From positions 1 to 64,000 of the forward strand of contig CANMUI010000001.1 of NCBI GenBank assembly GCA_947501045.1: a stretch of 64,000 nucleotides of DNA, in the 5' to 3' direction. The DNA is from an uncultured Psychrobacter sp. (GTDB lineage: Bacteria > Pseudomonadota > Gammaproteobacteria > Pseudomonadales > Moraxellaceae). A program made the translations under genes and the position numbers. Numbering within the stretch: the first letter of the stretch is position 1; the number at the start of each line of letters is the position of its first letter. The notes beneath the pieces were generated by a model. The model made no database searches and was not told the DNA's origin. It saw nothing but the letters and a program-made list of their open reading frames with translations. Positions 1 to 9,197 of this stretch are shown here, piece by piece.

Positions 1-36
1 TTGATCTTAAAGTCTAGATCGTAACGCATAAAATAA

Positions 37-66
37 CCCCCATAAATTGTGTCCAACTTATGGGGG
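37..66 (-). terminator. Terminator downstream of the decarboxylase gene
   Basis: A 9-bp perfect stem (CCCCCATAA at 37-45 with TTATGGGGG at 58-66) is followed on the minus strand by a T-rich run (TTATTTTAT). It lies about 50 bases past the decarboxylase stop codon, as expected for an intrinsic terminator. Confidence 0.7.
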
Positions 67-112
67 GCAGTTCAATATCAGTATCGCGCTTTTCTCATAG
101 CTTTATTATCGA

Positions 113-1294
113 TTAGTCAATATAAACCACTTCAAGCGGCGGAAAGCCATTAAACTCAACCGATGAATAGGAGTTGGTATAAGCGCCTGTGGTCAGCCAA
201 TAAATTTTGTCACCAATCTCAAGCTCTTGGGGCAACTGATATCCAGCTTCCTCATACATGATATCGGTCGAGTCACAAGTTGGTCCTGCCAATACTACCG
301 TACCCTCGTTAGTTGAGGTTTCCATTTTGGGGGTATAAACTGGATATTTGATAGCTTCGCCCAAGGTTTCGATCAAACCTTGGAACAGACCTACATCAGT
401 ATAAACCCAGCGTGTCAGATCAGTATCTGATTTACGCGATATCAGTACTACATCACTAACTAGTACGCCAGAACCACCGACCAATGAGCGCCCCGGCTCC
501 AAAATAATCTCTGGCATCTCCTCATCACTATAGTCGTCGCTCAGATAGCTCTTAATCTCGGAGGCGTAGACCGACAGCGGATTGACTTCACTGATGTAGT
601 TGGTTGGAAAACCGCCGCCTAAATTAATCATTTGCAGCTTAATGTCTTCTTCGTTACGCATCCAGTCAAACATGTATTTAACTTTAGCGAGCGCATCATC
701 CCATGCCGCCACATCCTTTTGCTGGCTGCCCACATGAAACGAGATACCATAAGGCACCAAACCCAATTCGCGTGCTTGTACCAATAGGTCAATTGCCATA
801 TTAGGATGACAGCCAAATTTACGTGATAATGGCCATTCAGCGGTTTCTGAACCCTGCACCAAAATACGCACGAAGACATTGGAGCCGGGCGCGTGCTTGG
901 CAATGTTTTTTAGATCTGCTTCTGAATCAGTAGCATATAAAGTCACGCCCTTGTCATAAGCGTACTTAACGTGTTCAGCTTTTTTAATAGTATTACCGTA
1001 AGAGATGCGCGAAGGATCAACGCCGCAGTCCAGTACCCGATCTAGCTCATAGATAGAGGCACAATCAAAGTTTGAGCCCAATTCTGCGAGCAAGTTAATA
1101 ACTTCAACGGCAGGACTCGCTTTCATAGCGTAATGTAGTTTTGCATTAGGAAAGTGAGCCACCATTTCATGATATTTGGTCTTAATACGACTAAGATCAA
1201 CAATCAAAAAAGGCGTCGCGCGACCTTCGGCAACTTTAGTAAATTTTTGCCAAGCGGCAGGCTCAAAATATTGATCAATTTTGATCATAGTCAT
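113..1294 (-). CDS. speC: Ornithine/lysine decarboxylase, PLP fold type III
   Basis: This cytosolic PLP enzyme probably decarboxylates ornithine (or lysine) to putrescine (or cadaverine), a first step of polyamine synthesis. It is a 393-residue protein of the alanine-racemase-like, eukaryotic-type fold, not the large E. coli SpeC type. Visible signatures are the PLP-lysine motif YAMKA (Lys58), HVGSQ, the glycine loop GGGFP, EPGR for the phosphate, and the C-terminal catalytic cysteine in GPTCDSTD (Cys340). Pseudomonas-type SpeC enzymes have this length and motif set. The start is supported by AGAGG ten bases upstream; a second Met lies at codon 3. It is a single gene with its own terminator. 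Substrate choice between ornithine and lysine cannot be read from the sequence; the gene symbol is the best guess. Confidence 0.85.
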   Translation of the reverse strand: MTMIKIDQYFEPAAWQKFTKVAEGRATPFLIVDLSRIKTKYHEMVAHFPNAKLHYAMKASPAVEVINLLAELGSNFDCASIYELDRVLDCGVDPSRISYGNTIKKAEHVKYAYDKGVTLYATDSEADLKNIAKHAPGSNVFVRILVQGSETAEWPLSRKFGCHPNMAIDLLVQARELGLVPYGISFHVGSQQKDVAAWDDALAKVKYMFDWMRNEEDIKLQMINLGGGFPTNYISEVNPLSVYASEIKSYLSDDYSDEEMPEIILEPGRSLVGGSGVLVSDVVLISRKSDTDLTRWVYTDVGLFQGLIETLGEAIKYPVYTPKMETSTNEGTVVLAGPTCDSTDIMYEEAGYQLPQELEIGDKIYWLTTGAYTNSYSSVEFNGFPPLEVVYID

Positions 1295-1397
1295 GCAGGT
1301 AAACCTCTAAGGTAAGTATGCTAAGCAAAGCTTAAAGCAGAATAAGTAAGTAAAAATAAGCTAAGTGATCGTTTTATAGGAATATGAATAATAATAG

Positions 1398-1952
1398 CTA
1401 GGCGTTAGTAGCTTGTAGCTCTTTATTAGCAGGTTTATCACCTTGCTTTTCACGAATTTTGAGCACTTTTTTAACTTTATCACGAGCGCGAGTTTGCTTA
1501 AGGCGTGATAAGTAATCAACGAAAATAACACCATTTAAATGATCCATTTCATGCTGGATACAGACTGCAAGCAGACCTTCAACTTCTTTGTCAATAGTAT
1601 CTCCATTCTCGTCTAGAGCTTCGATACGTACTTTATTAGGCCTCTCAACCTTGTCATAGACCTCAGGTACTGATAGACACCCTTCTTCATAAGGCTGTTT
1701 TTCTTCTACTAGAGGCGTCACTTTAGGGTTAATAAAGACCATTGGTGTGTCTTTATTCTCGGATAAATCCATAACAATGAGCTGAATATGACGATCAACT
1801 TGGGTCGCAGCAAGACCGATGCCGTCAGCATCATACATGGTTTCAATCATATCAGCGATTAGTGTTTTGATTTCATCATCGACCTCTTTTACTGGTGCGG
1901 CGATCGTACGCAGGCGCGGATCGGGATAGCTTAAGATAGGGAGCAATGCCAT
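1398..1952 (-). CDS. def: Peptide deformylase
   Basis: This enzyme removes the formyl group from the N-terminal formyl-methionine of nascent proteins. The 184-residue protein shows all three family motifs in order: GIGLAATQ (residues 44-51), EGCLSVP with metal ligand Cys92, and QHEMDH with metal ligands His134 and His138 and catalytic Glu135. The Lys-rich C-terminal tail (residues 150-184) is slightly longer than the E. coli enzyme. The gene is not next to fmt here, which is its usual partner; no fmt is in the window. Confidence 0.95.
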   Translation of the reverse strand: MALLPILSYPDPRLRTIAAPVKEVDDEIKTLIADMIETMYDADGIGLAATQVDRHIQLIVMDLSENKDTPMVFINPKVTPLVEEKQPYEEGCLSVPEVYDKVERPNKVRIEALDENGDTIDKEVEGLLAVCIQHEMDHLNGVIFVDYLSRLKQTRARDKVKKVLKIREKQGDKPANKELQATNA

Positions 1953-2096
1953 AATAGAGCACCTCGATAATAGTAAATAGAATAGGCGGTATTATAAGGT
2001 AAATGAGGGCAAAAGGTACATTTATCAATGTCAGTTATTGTCTGTCAAGTCATACGCAGACGTTAACCTATCAATCCACCTTAGTAATAGACATTA

Positions 2097-2127
2097 AAAA
2101 AGACCTTATATCATATAAGGTCTTTTT
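2097..2127. terminator. Bidirectional terminator
   Basis: A perfect 15-bp inverted repeat with a one-base loop (AAAAGACCTTATAT / ATATAAGGTCTTTT) carries an A run on one side and a T run on the other. It follows the small membrane-protein gene at 2166-2420 on the minus strand and would insulate it from def. Confidence 0.8.
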
Positions 2128-2165
2128 CGATAATATATTAAATAGTGGTTTAATAGCTACGTACT

Positions 2166-2420
2166 TTATACGCGGCGTTTGTTCATGATCATCTCGTATA
2201 AGAACAAGAGAATGATAGCGCCGATTACTGAGAATATAAGACCTGTAAAGCCGCCATCTGCATCAATACCAATCAAACCAGCTATAAATCCGCCTAACAT
2301 CGCTCCAACGATACCTAAGACGATGGTCATAATCCAGCCCATAGTATCATTACCTGGTTTAATAGCACGAGCTAACAAACCTGCTACTAAACCTACAATA
2401 ATCATCCAAATAAAACCCAT
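2166..2420 (-). CDS. GlsB/YeaQ/YmgE family small membrane protein
   Basis: This is a very hydrophobic protein of about 84 residues with three membrane segments, glycine-rich (GLVAGLLAR, GIVGAMLGG, GLIFSVIGA), the hallmark of the transglycosylase-associated / GlsB-YeaQ family. Members are general-stress membrane proteins with no proven biochemical activity. I chose the internal Met (MGFIWMI) because GAGGAG stands at the right distance before it; a start 12 codons upstream lacks a ribosome site and adds polar residues not typical of the family. A terminator follows. Confidence 0.85.
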   Translation of the reverse strand: MGFIWMIIVGLVAGLLARAIKPGNDTMGWIMTIVLGIVGAMLGGFIAGLIGIDADGGFTGLIFSVIGAIILLFLYEMIMNKRRV

Positions 2421-2695
2421 TTTGTTCTCCTCATAAACTGTGTTGGTAATACGCAACTAATATTGGTTAATAATGTTGTTAAGAGTATTGTAAACACAAT
2501 TAAAAATTAAAGGTAAGGGCAAAATGTTACCAGTGTATGGGCTGTGTGAGAAAAACGGCATATTTGCTGTCACATGAGTAAAGTAGGTAAATGGAAGGTT
2601 ACAAAAGTAATTTTATAGGTACGAATCACCCTCGTGCTATGCTCATCTACTAGGCTTAATAAAAGTTATTATATCAAGGTAACATTATATATTTT

Positions 2696-4246
2696 TTAGA
2701 CAAAAGTTCTGTCTAGTGCGGTTATCAGGCGCTGATGAATGCCTTCAAAACCGCCGTTAGACATAATAATGATGGCATCACCTTTATCAGCATGAGCGCT
2801 AATATAATTGATAATATCATCAGTACTACTTAGGACTTGCTGTTTATCTCGATCTTTATTGACAGTCTCTTTTTCTAAATTACCACTTATCTCAACAATA
2901 TCAGCGTCCTCAATTGCCTCTTTTAGACCCCATTTAAGACCTGCAGGTTCATACCATATAGTATGATCAGCAAGTAATGCTGATTGAGCCAAACTATCTT
3001 GATGAATGCCCATTTTCATCGTATTGCTACGCGGCTCAATGATAGCCCAAAGGCGCCTGCCTACTAGTTTTTTCTTGGCGCCATCTAGGGTAGTAGCAAT
3101 GGCCGTAGGATGATGAGCAAAATCATCAAAAACTAAGATGTCGTCCACTTCACCAATGAGCTCCATTCGGCGTTTAATACCAGCAAAAGCAGATAATGCT
3201 GCACAGGCTGTGGCGGTATCAACACCAACGTCATAAGCAGCGGCTACTGCTACCAAGGCATTATTGACGTTATGGATGCCGCTCATCGCCCAGTCAACCG
3301 TAGCTGATGCCGTTGGATCATCATTAAAACAGACTTGGAACTGGCTGCCATCTGCTTTCATCAGCTTTGCATGCCAATCACTATTGATGGGCTCATCCTT
3401 ACTGTTCTCTTGATTACTTTGCTCAGCTGATCTTTGGGTAGTGGTTATAGCAGTGCGCCATACAGGTGTCCAAACGCCTTTAGCTAGAGTATCTTCTAAG
3501 CTAATGGTGACCGCTGGCATAATAATCTTACCGCTACTTGGAATCATACGTACCATATGATGAAACTGAGTCTGAATGGCGCCCAAATCAGCAAAAATAT
3601 CAGCATGATCAAATTCAAGATTATTTAGAATAGCGGTACGCGGACGGTAGTGTACAAACTTTGAGCGCTTATCAAAAAACGCAGAATCATACTCATCGGC
3701 TTCAATGACAAAATAGCTTGTATTGGCATCCTTAGAAGAGGTTGCAGCAGTGTCTGTTTGATTTGCTCCCAAATAACTACTATGAGCAAAGACTTGCTGT
3801 AGATGCTCATCTGGAGTATTTACCAAAGGCACACCACCAATCAAAAACCCGGTATCAATACCTGCATAATGCAGTATCCAAGCCAGCATGGTCGTGGTCG
3901 TTGTTTTGCCATGTGTGCCGGCAACAGCGATAACATGACGCGACTGCAGTACCTGCTCGGATAAAAATTGTGGCCCTGAGGTATAGCGCAAACCTTGATC
4001 GAGCATGTATTCGATGACGTCCATACCACGCTTCATCGCATTGCCCACCACGACTAAATCAGGCGCTGGTTGCAAATGCTCTATTAGATAACCCTCCTCG
4101 ATAGTGACACCAGCTTGCTCAAGCTGCGTGGACATCGGCGGATAAATATTAGCATCTGAGCCAGTAACGGTAAATCCAAGCTCACGGGCTAAGAGTGCAA
4201 GCGAACCCATAAAGGTGCCACAAATACCAAGAATATGAATATGCAT
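2696..4246 (-). CDS. mpl: UDP-N-acetylmuramate:L-Ala-gamma-D-Glu-meso-DAP ligase
   Basis: Mpl ligates the recycled tripeptide L-Ala-D-Glu-mDAP to UDP-MurNAc, feeding murein peptides back into cell-wall synthesis. The protein begins with the Mur-ligase Rossmann motif (ILGICGTFMG, residues 5-14), followed by the ATP P-loop GTHGKTTTT (110-118) and a late DDFAHHPTAI motif. At 516 residues it exceeds the usual length of about 455-460. The excess lies in two polar low-complexity inserts, near residues 155-177 and 270-297 (Ser/Thr/Asn/Gln-rich), which look like surface loops. It is monocistronic. Confidence 0.93.
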   Translation of the reverse strand: MHIHILGICGTFMGSLALLARELGFTVTGSDANIYPPMSTQLEQAGVTIEEGYLIEHLQPAPDLVVVGNAMKRGMDVIEYMLDQGLRYTSGPQFLSEQVLQSRHVIAVAGTHGKTTTTTMLAWILHYAGIDTGFLIGGVPLVNTPDEHLQQVFAHSSYLGANQTDTAATSSKDANTSYFVIEADEYDSAFFDKRSKFVHYRPRTAILNNLEFDHADIFADLGAIQTQFHHMVRMIPSSGKIIMPAVTISLEDTLAKGVWTPVWRTAITTTQRSAEQSNQENSKDEPINSDWHAKLMKADGSQFQVCFNDDPTASATVDWAMSGIHNVNNALVAVAAAYDVGVDTATACAALSAFAGIKRRMELIGEVDDILVFDDFAHHPTAIATTLDGAKKKLVGRRLWAIIEPRSNTMKMGIHQDSLAQSALLADHTIWYEPAGLKWGLKEAIEDADIVEISGNLEKETVNKDRDKQQVLSSTDDIINYISAHADKGDAIIIMSNGGFEGIHQRLITALDRTFV

Positions 4247-4363
4247 AAAAGTTCCGAGCTAAACTAAAGAGTCAAAGGAGTTAAAATACTGCAAATACAA
4301 TAATGAGAAATTTGCCAGTCTTGTCAGCTCTCATTGTAGAGTAAACCTTGATAGATAACCAAT

Positions 4364-4386
4364 AAAAAACGCCCAATAAGTAGGCG
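4364..4386 (-). terminator. Probable terminator after the NlpE-like gene
   Basis: On the minus strand a short stem (CGCCT / GGGCG) is followed by six T residues, about 95 bases past the stop codon of the lipoprotein gene. The stem is only 5 bp, so support is moderate. Confidence 0.45.
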
Positions 4387-4479
4387 CCAATAGGGTGCTG
4401 CATTTGATAAGTATTTTATTCTATAAACATTTACAAAGGACTTTGAAGCCAAAACTGTATTATTACCGGCTAATACTGC

Positions 4480-5112
4480 TTACTTACGCGACAACGTATA
4501 ATCAGCGTTTAAGCTTTCATCATTATTCATCATGACCAAATGATTATTTTGAATACTGTAGCTTTCAATATTTTTATTATCATAAACCACAGTAATCACT
4601 GCATTGTCCTGACGATAAATACCAGGTTCAATAAGCGGTAACGTAGGCTCCTCTGGATTTTGGTAAATGCTGGTTTTTAGCACTGATCCATCAGAAAATA
4701 AATTTAGGGTCACTGATATGTCCGTACAAAACTTACAAGGCAATATCCCTACATAATCTCCGATCAAGGTTGCTTGTAGCGCCTCATCAGTACTCGTCTC
4801 AGAAATCATAGGCGCACGTCTTGTACGTATACTATTATTGGGATCGTTTGGTTGAGCGGCGGCAATTAGTGATTCACCTTGATTTATATCTTCTATATTA
4901 TCTGTCGAAGCTGGGTTTTTACTATAAGCTGCATCATCTGTTTGTTGAACGGGCGTTGATTGATTTGAGGCGTCATCGTAGGTGACAGTAGCTGATTGAT
5001 CATCACAACTGAGCAAAATGGTACAAAAAAATAGCGACAGTAATAGACGTCCAAAATGTCTGATGGAAAGAATCGTAGTAAAGACAGTAAATGTAGAATA
5101 ATTCATCTTCAT
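4480..5112 (-). CDS. NlpE-like lipoprotein (putative)
   Basis: This is a putative lipoprotein. A hydrophobic stretch ends in a lipobox LLSC, after which the mature protein would start Cys-Asp-Asp. A polar Ser/Gln/Asp linker of about 90 residues follows, then a C-terminal domain containing GDYVGILPCKFCTDI and a beta-rich tail ending ADYTLSRK. The GxLPCxxC pattern and the following strand order resemble the N-terminal domain of NlpE, the copper/surface-sensing lipoprotein of enterics, including its CxxC pair. Asp at +2 would favour inner-membrane retention by the E. coli rule. The start is uncertain: a GTG at 5184 and Mets at 5112 and 5106 are possible, none with a strong ribosome site. Any role in envelope-stress signalling is inference. 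Confidence 0.6.
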   Translation of the reverse strand: MKMNYSTFTVFTTILSIRHFGRLLLSLFFCTILLSCDDQSATVTYDDASNQSTPVQQTDDAAYSKNPASTDNIEDINQGESLIAAAQPNDPNNSIRTRRAPMISETSTDEALQATLIGDYVGILPCKFCTDISVTLNLFSDGSVLKTSIYQNPEEPTLPLIEPGIYRQDNAVITVVYDNKNIESYSIQNNHLVMMNNDESLNADYTLSRK

Positions 5113-5820
5113 ACCAACAATAAACAAGGGTCGTACGAATGACAACGTAAACAAGTAAAGTATAAGCAGATAACTACTAATCACAAGTATCTATTATCTA
5201 TAGTTAAACCACTTAATCAAACCATTCTAAAATCAGTATCGTATAATGCTGTTAGAATGCTTTTTCGAAATATGGGCTGGGTAGCTTTCGTCGGCTACCT
5301 CCAGCATTCAAATAGGATTTGTACCAGTAGCATGTGACAGAAGATATACCTACTTTATTTGAGATTGACTATGTAGTCTTATAGAGCACAACTGATCAAT
5401 AGTATGCATCTATACTAATACTAGCGTTAATTAAATGTTACAACGTTGTTAAAGCGTCATTATGATTTACTATTTTTAACTGCCTCTTATCGTATCCCAA
5501 ATACCTCTTAGCAATAGCAAAAAGATTGTTTGTAGGTTTTTCAACTGAGTTTTATAAGTTACAAAGAGAGATAACAAGATAAACGGTTATATATCGTTTA
5601 CAGAAGGTAGACAACATAGCAAACCGTAATATTCTATATGTGGGTATTTTGTTACAAGTAGAATGAGTTACAGGAATTAGATCATCAGCGACGTCTTTTA
5701 ATCTGCAACATTTTTTACTTAATGATCAAATAAAGCAGACAATAAAAGAAGAGTAATAATAGAGAAGACAAGTATAGGTAGCTGAGACTCAAAATATATA
5801 AAAAAGTTATTAATAATAGT
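5113..5820. other. Gene-free AT-rich region
   Basis: About 700 bases without a credible coding sequence on either strand. The only notable structure is a bulged hairpin near 5275-5307 (GCTGG-GTAGC against GCTACCTCCAGC) in the part upstream of the lipoprotein gene. The rest is AT-rich and shows no promoter or terminator I would defend. Confidence 0.5.
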
Positions 5821-5824
5821 ACTA

Positions 5825-5866
5825 AATAAAATAAACGCTTTACTAGCATTAGCTAATAAAGCGTTT
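5825..5866 (-). terminator. Terminator downstream of dsbB
   Basis: A 15-bp stem with one mismatch (AAACGCTTTACTAGC at 5833-5847 with GCTAATAAAGCGTTT at 5852-5866) leads on the minus strand into a T-rich tail, about 65 bases after the dsbB stop. Confidence 0.7.
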
Positions 5867-5932
5867 AAATGAGATACAAGGTAATAAGTAGTAAAATAAA
5901 TTAACTATGGATGTAAAAAATAGCAGCGCTAT

Positions 5933-6451
5933 TTAACGAACAACGACAGGTCGCACAATACGCCAAAATATCAAGACATGAACCAATAATAATACACTAA
6001 AAAAGATTAGCGACTGTTCAGGAATACTAAGCCCCATAAATTGCCAATCAATAACTGCGCATTCCCCTGAACCAGAGAGCACCTCACTAAATACCTGCTT
6101 CATAGGTAGCGTCTCCACCCAATAATCCAGTCCTGGACCACAAGAGGGTACTTGATCGGCAGGCAGGTGCTGTAGCCATACATGGCGCGCCGCTATCACT
6201 GTTGACCAGCCAATACCTAGCAAACTACCTAGCCATAGCAATATTTTGAATGGAGTTGTTTTGGGGTTACTAAGTGCAGCGATAAGAGCAAAACCGCCCA
6301 TAGTGATCAGCCCGATACGCTGAAAGACACATAATGGACAAGGCGATAAACCCATATAGCGCTGCAAAAACAACAGCGCATAACTCATACCGATCACACT
6401 CATAATGACTAATAACACTTGTAAACTGCGATAAGTGGTCAATCGTTGCAT
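5933..6451 (-). CDS. dsbB: Disulfide bond formation protein DsbB
   Basis: DsbB reoxidises periplasmic DsbA and passes the electrons to membrane quinones. The 172-residue protein has four membrane helices and the two expected cysteine pairs: the CPLC motif (Cys38/Cys41) in the first periplasmic loop and Cys104/Cys131 in the second. The QRxGL segment right after CPLC is typical of the quinone-binding side. It lies 97 bases downstream of gshA on the same strand, so the two thiol-redox genes may be cotranscribed. Confidence 0.93.
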   Translation of the reverse strand: MQRLTTYRSLQVLLVIMSVIGMSYALLFLQRYMGLSPCPLCVFQRIGLITMGGFALIAALSNPKTTPFKILLWLGSLLGIGWSTVIAARHVWLQHLPADQVPSCGPGLDYWVETLPMKQVFSEVLSGSGECAVIDWQFMGLSIPEQSLIFFSVLLLVHVLIFWRIVRPVVVR

Positions 6452-6548
6452 TTAAGACGTACTCTTATAAATATGAAGGCTATATAATACAGTAATGAGC
6501 AATAATGTCGCTAGTTAATGATGCTTAGCCGTTAGTTTAGTAAGCATA

Positions 6549-8111
6549 TTATCTGTACTGCTGTATAAAGTCCATAAAGTCCTCAGTCTCTATTTCTTCC
6601 AGTTCTGCTTGTTGCAAGAGTGATTTTTCGGCCAACACTTCATATTTGGCTTGGGTATTGGGACTCAAAGTTTGCTGCAACAAAGTATCACGGTGCTGCT
6701 GGGCTAGAGTAGATCCTAATTGCCACATACCGCCCAATCTTTCACTATCCGCATTGACTTGAGCTGAGATAGTCAATTCAGGCTGACCTGCTTTACCCTG
6801 CATCAGTGCTAGAGCAGCACGGTAATCATTGCCACCATAATGCGAGTCCAGCATTGCCGCTAGTGGAAGCATATTGTTTAAATGCTTAAGCATCCAGTCC
6901 TTTAATGGGATCTCCGTGCCATCATTAATAATATGGACATTATCACGGCGTCCTTCGTTAACCACGCGTTCGATATTAATAGCCAGCTCATCCTCTTCTT
7001 CTGGTAGTAGATCAGGTGAGGTATTGAGGAGACAATATAAAGCCATGATCTCTAAGAAACAGGCACTAGATAAACGAATACCGATGTCACTATAGGGGTC
7101 AAGATCAATAGCACGAAACTCAACATAAGCGATACCGCGGCGCTCTAAAGCTTCTGTTGGTGTCTCACCGCGACCGGCAATTTGTTTGGGGCGGATGGGA
7201 CTGTAGTACTCGTTTTCTATCTGTAGAATATGATCATTGATCTGAATGGGATTACCATCTGCATCATTTAGGTCAAGTTTTTGAAAGCTTTTGTGCGGTG
7301 TTTGAATAGCGCGGCGCAGACCTACGATATACTCAGGTAGATTGTTGTAGCGGATATCAAGGTTTTCTTGCACACTATTGGTATAGCCAAGTTTGCCCAT
7401 TCGTAAGCTGGTCGCTGTCGGCTTATAATAGGTAGAGTCGTTTTGCAAAATCAGATCATGTTCTCGTCCTGCCAAAAAGCTAGCAGCCACGTTTGGACTG
7501 GCGCCCAGTAAATAAAGCACCAAACTGGTTAAGCGCTTAAAATTACGAATAAGACCAAGATATTTGTCATCTTTGAATGCGGTTAGAGTTAGGTTTTGTG
7601 CCTCGGGCATTTGAGCTTGCCATGTTTCAAATAAACCATCACCAAAAGATAGATTATAGTGCAAACCTGCGATAGCCTGCATCCGGCGACCATAGCGCAC
7701 ACCTAGTCCACTACGATACAAAGTTTTAAGCTTGCCTGTATTAGAGCTGCCAAAATCTGCTAGAGGAATATCTTCATCAAGAGCAGAGCGCATATAAGGC
7801 ATGGATAGTGGCCACATCAGCTCATCTTCAGGCAGCGCCCGATAGACAAGTACATGTAGCTGACGCAAGATTAAAAGCGTATCTTTGGGAGTGGTTCTAG
7901 GGTCAGTGACCAGCTCGAGTAAATTTTCTGAATAGTCCGTAGTAATAAAGGGGTGCGTAAGTTTTGAGCCCAGCTGGACAGGATGAGGAGATTGACTTAA
8001 ATAACCATCAGATTTGATTCGCAAACCTTCTTTTTCGATACCACGCAGCATACCAGTAAGAAGTTGATTGCTCATCCAGCTTGGGACTTTGAATTGGGCG
8101 AAGTTACTCAT
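6549..8111 (-). CDS. gshA: Glutamate-cysteine ligase
   Basis: This cytosolic enzyme makes gamma-glutamylcysteine from glutamate, cysteine and ATP, the first and rate-limiting step of glutathione synthesis. The 520-residue length matches the E. coli-type enzyme (518). Family features include the N-terminal GIEKEGLRI segment, the TDYSENLLEL region and the RFEYRAIDLDPYS-like segment seen here as YVEFRAIDLDPYS. The gene precedes dsbB. The glutathione it supplies would also serve the glutaredoxin/GST-like protein at the other end of the window. Confidence 0.94.
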   Translation of the reverse strand: MSNFAQFKVPSWMSNQLLTGMLRGIEKEGLRIKSDGYLSQSPHPVQLGSKLTHPFITTDYSENLLELVTDPRTTPKDTLLILRQLHVLVYRALPEDELMWPLSMPYMRSALDEDIPLADFGSSNTGKLKTLYRSGLGVRYGRRMQAIAGLHYNLSFGDGLFETWQAQMPEAQNLTLTAFKDDKYLGLIRNFKRLTSLVLYLLGASPNVAASFLAGREHDLILQNDSTYYKPTATSLRMGKLGYTNSVQENLDIRYNNLPEYIVGLRRAIQTPHKSFQKLDLNDADGNPIQINDHILQIENEYYSPIRPKQIAGRGETPTEALERRGIAYVEFRAIDLDPYSDIGIRLSSACFLEIMALYCLLNTSPDLLPEEEDELAINIERVVNEGRRDNVHIINDGTEIPLKDWMLKHLNNMLPLAAMLDSHYGGNDYRAALALMQGKAGQPELTISAQVNADSERLGGMWQLGSTLAQQHRDTLLQQTLSPNTQAKYEVLAEKSLLQQAELEEIETEDFMDFIQQYR

Positions 8112-8298
8112 AAGATGTCATCTATTGTTATTCATTATTTTATATCAACACACAACTAGTGTTCGTGAGCTGACATGAGAGTTTAGACTTGGGAGGATAA
8201 TTGGTATAGAGAATCCAGTCAGTTTAGCTTATAGCAACAAAAAAAACCAAGCACTATTACAAATTCAGTAACCTTTGGGTAGGCGGCAAACGCTATAT

Positions 8299-8330
8299 AA
8301 AAAAGCATCTACCTGTTCACAAGTAGATGC
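8299..8330 (-). terminator. Terminator after the roadblock-domain gene
   Basis: A perfect 8-bp stem (GCATCTAC at 8305-8312 with GTAGATGC at 8323-8330) is followed on the minus strand by six T residues, about 80 bases past the stop codon of the gene at 8408. Confidence 0.75.
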
Positions 8331-8407
8331 TCTTATAGTTAGCTGTATGTTTATACAAAAATATGAATATAGTTTAACACAAAGCTGAACGAATGTTGTA
8401 AATAAAT

Positions 8408-8764
8408 CTACGAAAAATCAAGCTCAGTCTCAAAACCTTTTAGATTATGGCGAGCCATAGCAAGGTTTGATTTTTGACGATCAAGCACTAGGTACAAAAA
8501 TAAATTACCGTTACGTACTAAAGGACGTAGCAAATGATACTGCTTATTTAAGGTAATAAGAATATCTTCAATGTTTTCGTTAAGCCCCAAAGCTTCAGCT
8601 ACTTTGCGCTTAGAGCGTATTACCTCAGTATTACCTGCAGCAGCTAGCTCAAGATCAATACCAGTACCTACAGTAGCAAGTGCTAGCCCTGATTCGCTGT
8701 CAACAAGTGCTGCTGCGATAAAACCGTCAATTTCATTTAATGCGTCAAGTGATAACTTAGCCAT
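8408..8764 (-). CDS. Roadblock/LC7 domain protein
   Basis: This 118-residue protein has the alternating pattern of a single roadblock/longin-like domain: an N-terminal helix (LDALNEIDGF), strands with SESGLALATVG, the ELAAAGNTEVIRSKRKV helix, and a final strand pair with LFLYLVLDR. In other bacteria such proteins act as GTPase partners (MglB type) or polarity factors. No MglA-like GTPase is nearby, so its partner is unknown. The chosen Met (MAKLSLD) has GAGGA nine bases upstream; an upstream start would add 19 residues not fitting the domain. It has its own terminator. Confidence 0.7.
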   Translation of the reverse strand: MAKLSLDALNEIDGFIAAALVDSESGLALATVGTGIDLELAAAGNTEVIRSKRKVAEALGLNENIEDILITLNKQYHLLRPLVRNGNLFLYLVLDRQKSNLAMARHNLKGFETELDFS

Positions 8765-9197
8765 AATGTCATTCCTCAATGATGAAAAACTAAAAGTGAT
8801 TTGATATTTAGTAACCAACAATAATCAATCTTTATAGATGGTGATAAGAGCAGATAAATGCTTTACCAACTAGATTGTCTAGCGAGTTACTTAGCTTTAA
8901 TAAAGATGTTTTAAAATATTACTTAGAGATAAGTAATCTATCTACAGTTTAGCAATTCCAATGCTAGCGTAATTATAATTTGGTGTTATAAGCTAGATTG
9001 TTTATCTATTTAAACATCTTCTCACTTTAATACAATATTAAGGAGATAAGCCGCATTTTTGGACGGCTTATCGGTATGAAACTAAGTTTTTAGTTTACAA
9101 GTGTTTACTGAGTTCAAGCTTTACTACTGTTTCTGCTACGCTTTAGTAAAGCGCACGACAGCTTTAAAATTAAAAATTGGCTTAATTAAAATGCAGT
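8765..9197. other. Intergenic region with a 9-bp hairpin
   Basis: This stretch between erpA and the roadblock gene (both minus) contains one clear structure, a perfect hairpin GATAAGCCG (9045-9053) with CGGCTTATC (9064-9072). No T run follows on either strand, so it may be an mRNA 3'-end structure of erpA or a regulatory element. It must also contain the promoter of the roadblock gene, which I cannot place with confidence. Confidence 0.45.

Noticed and set aside
2003..2188. Plus-strand frame across the def upstream region
   Set aside because: It runs through a strong bidirectional terminator and has no ribosome site.
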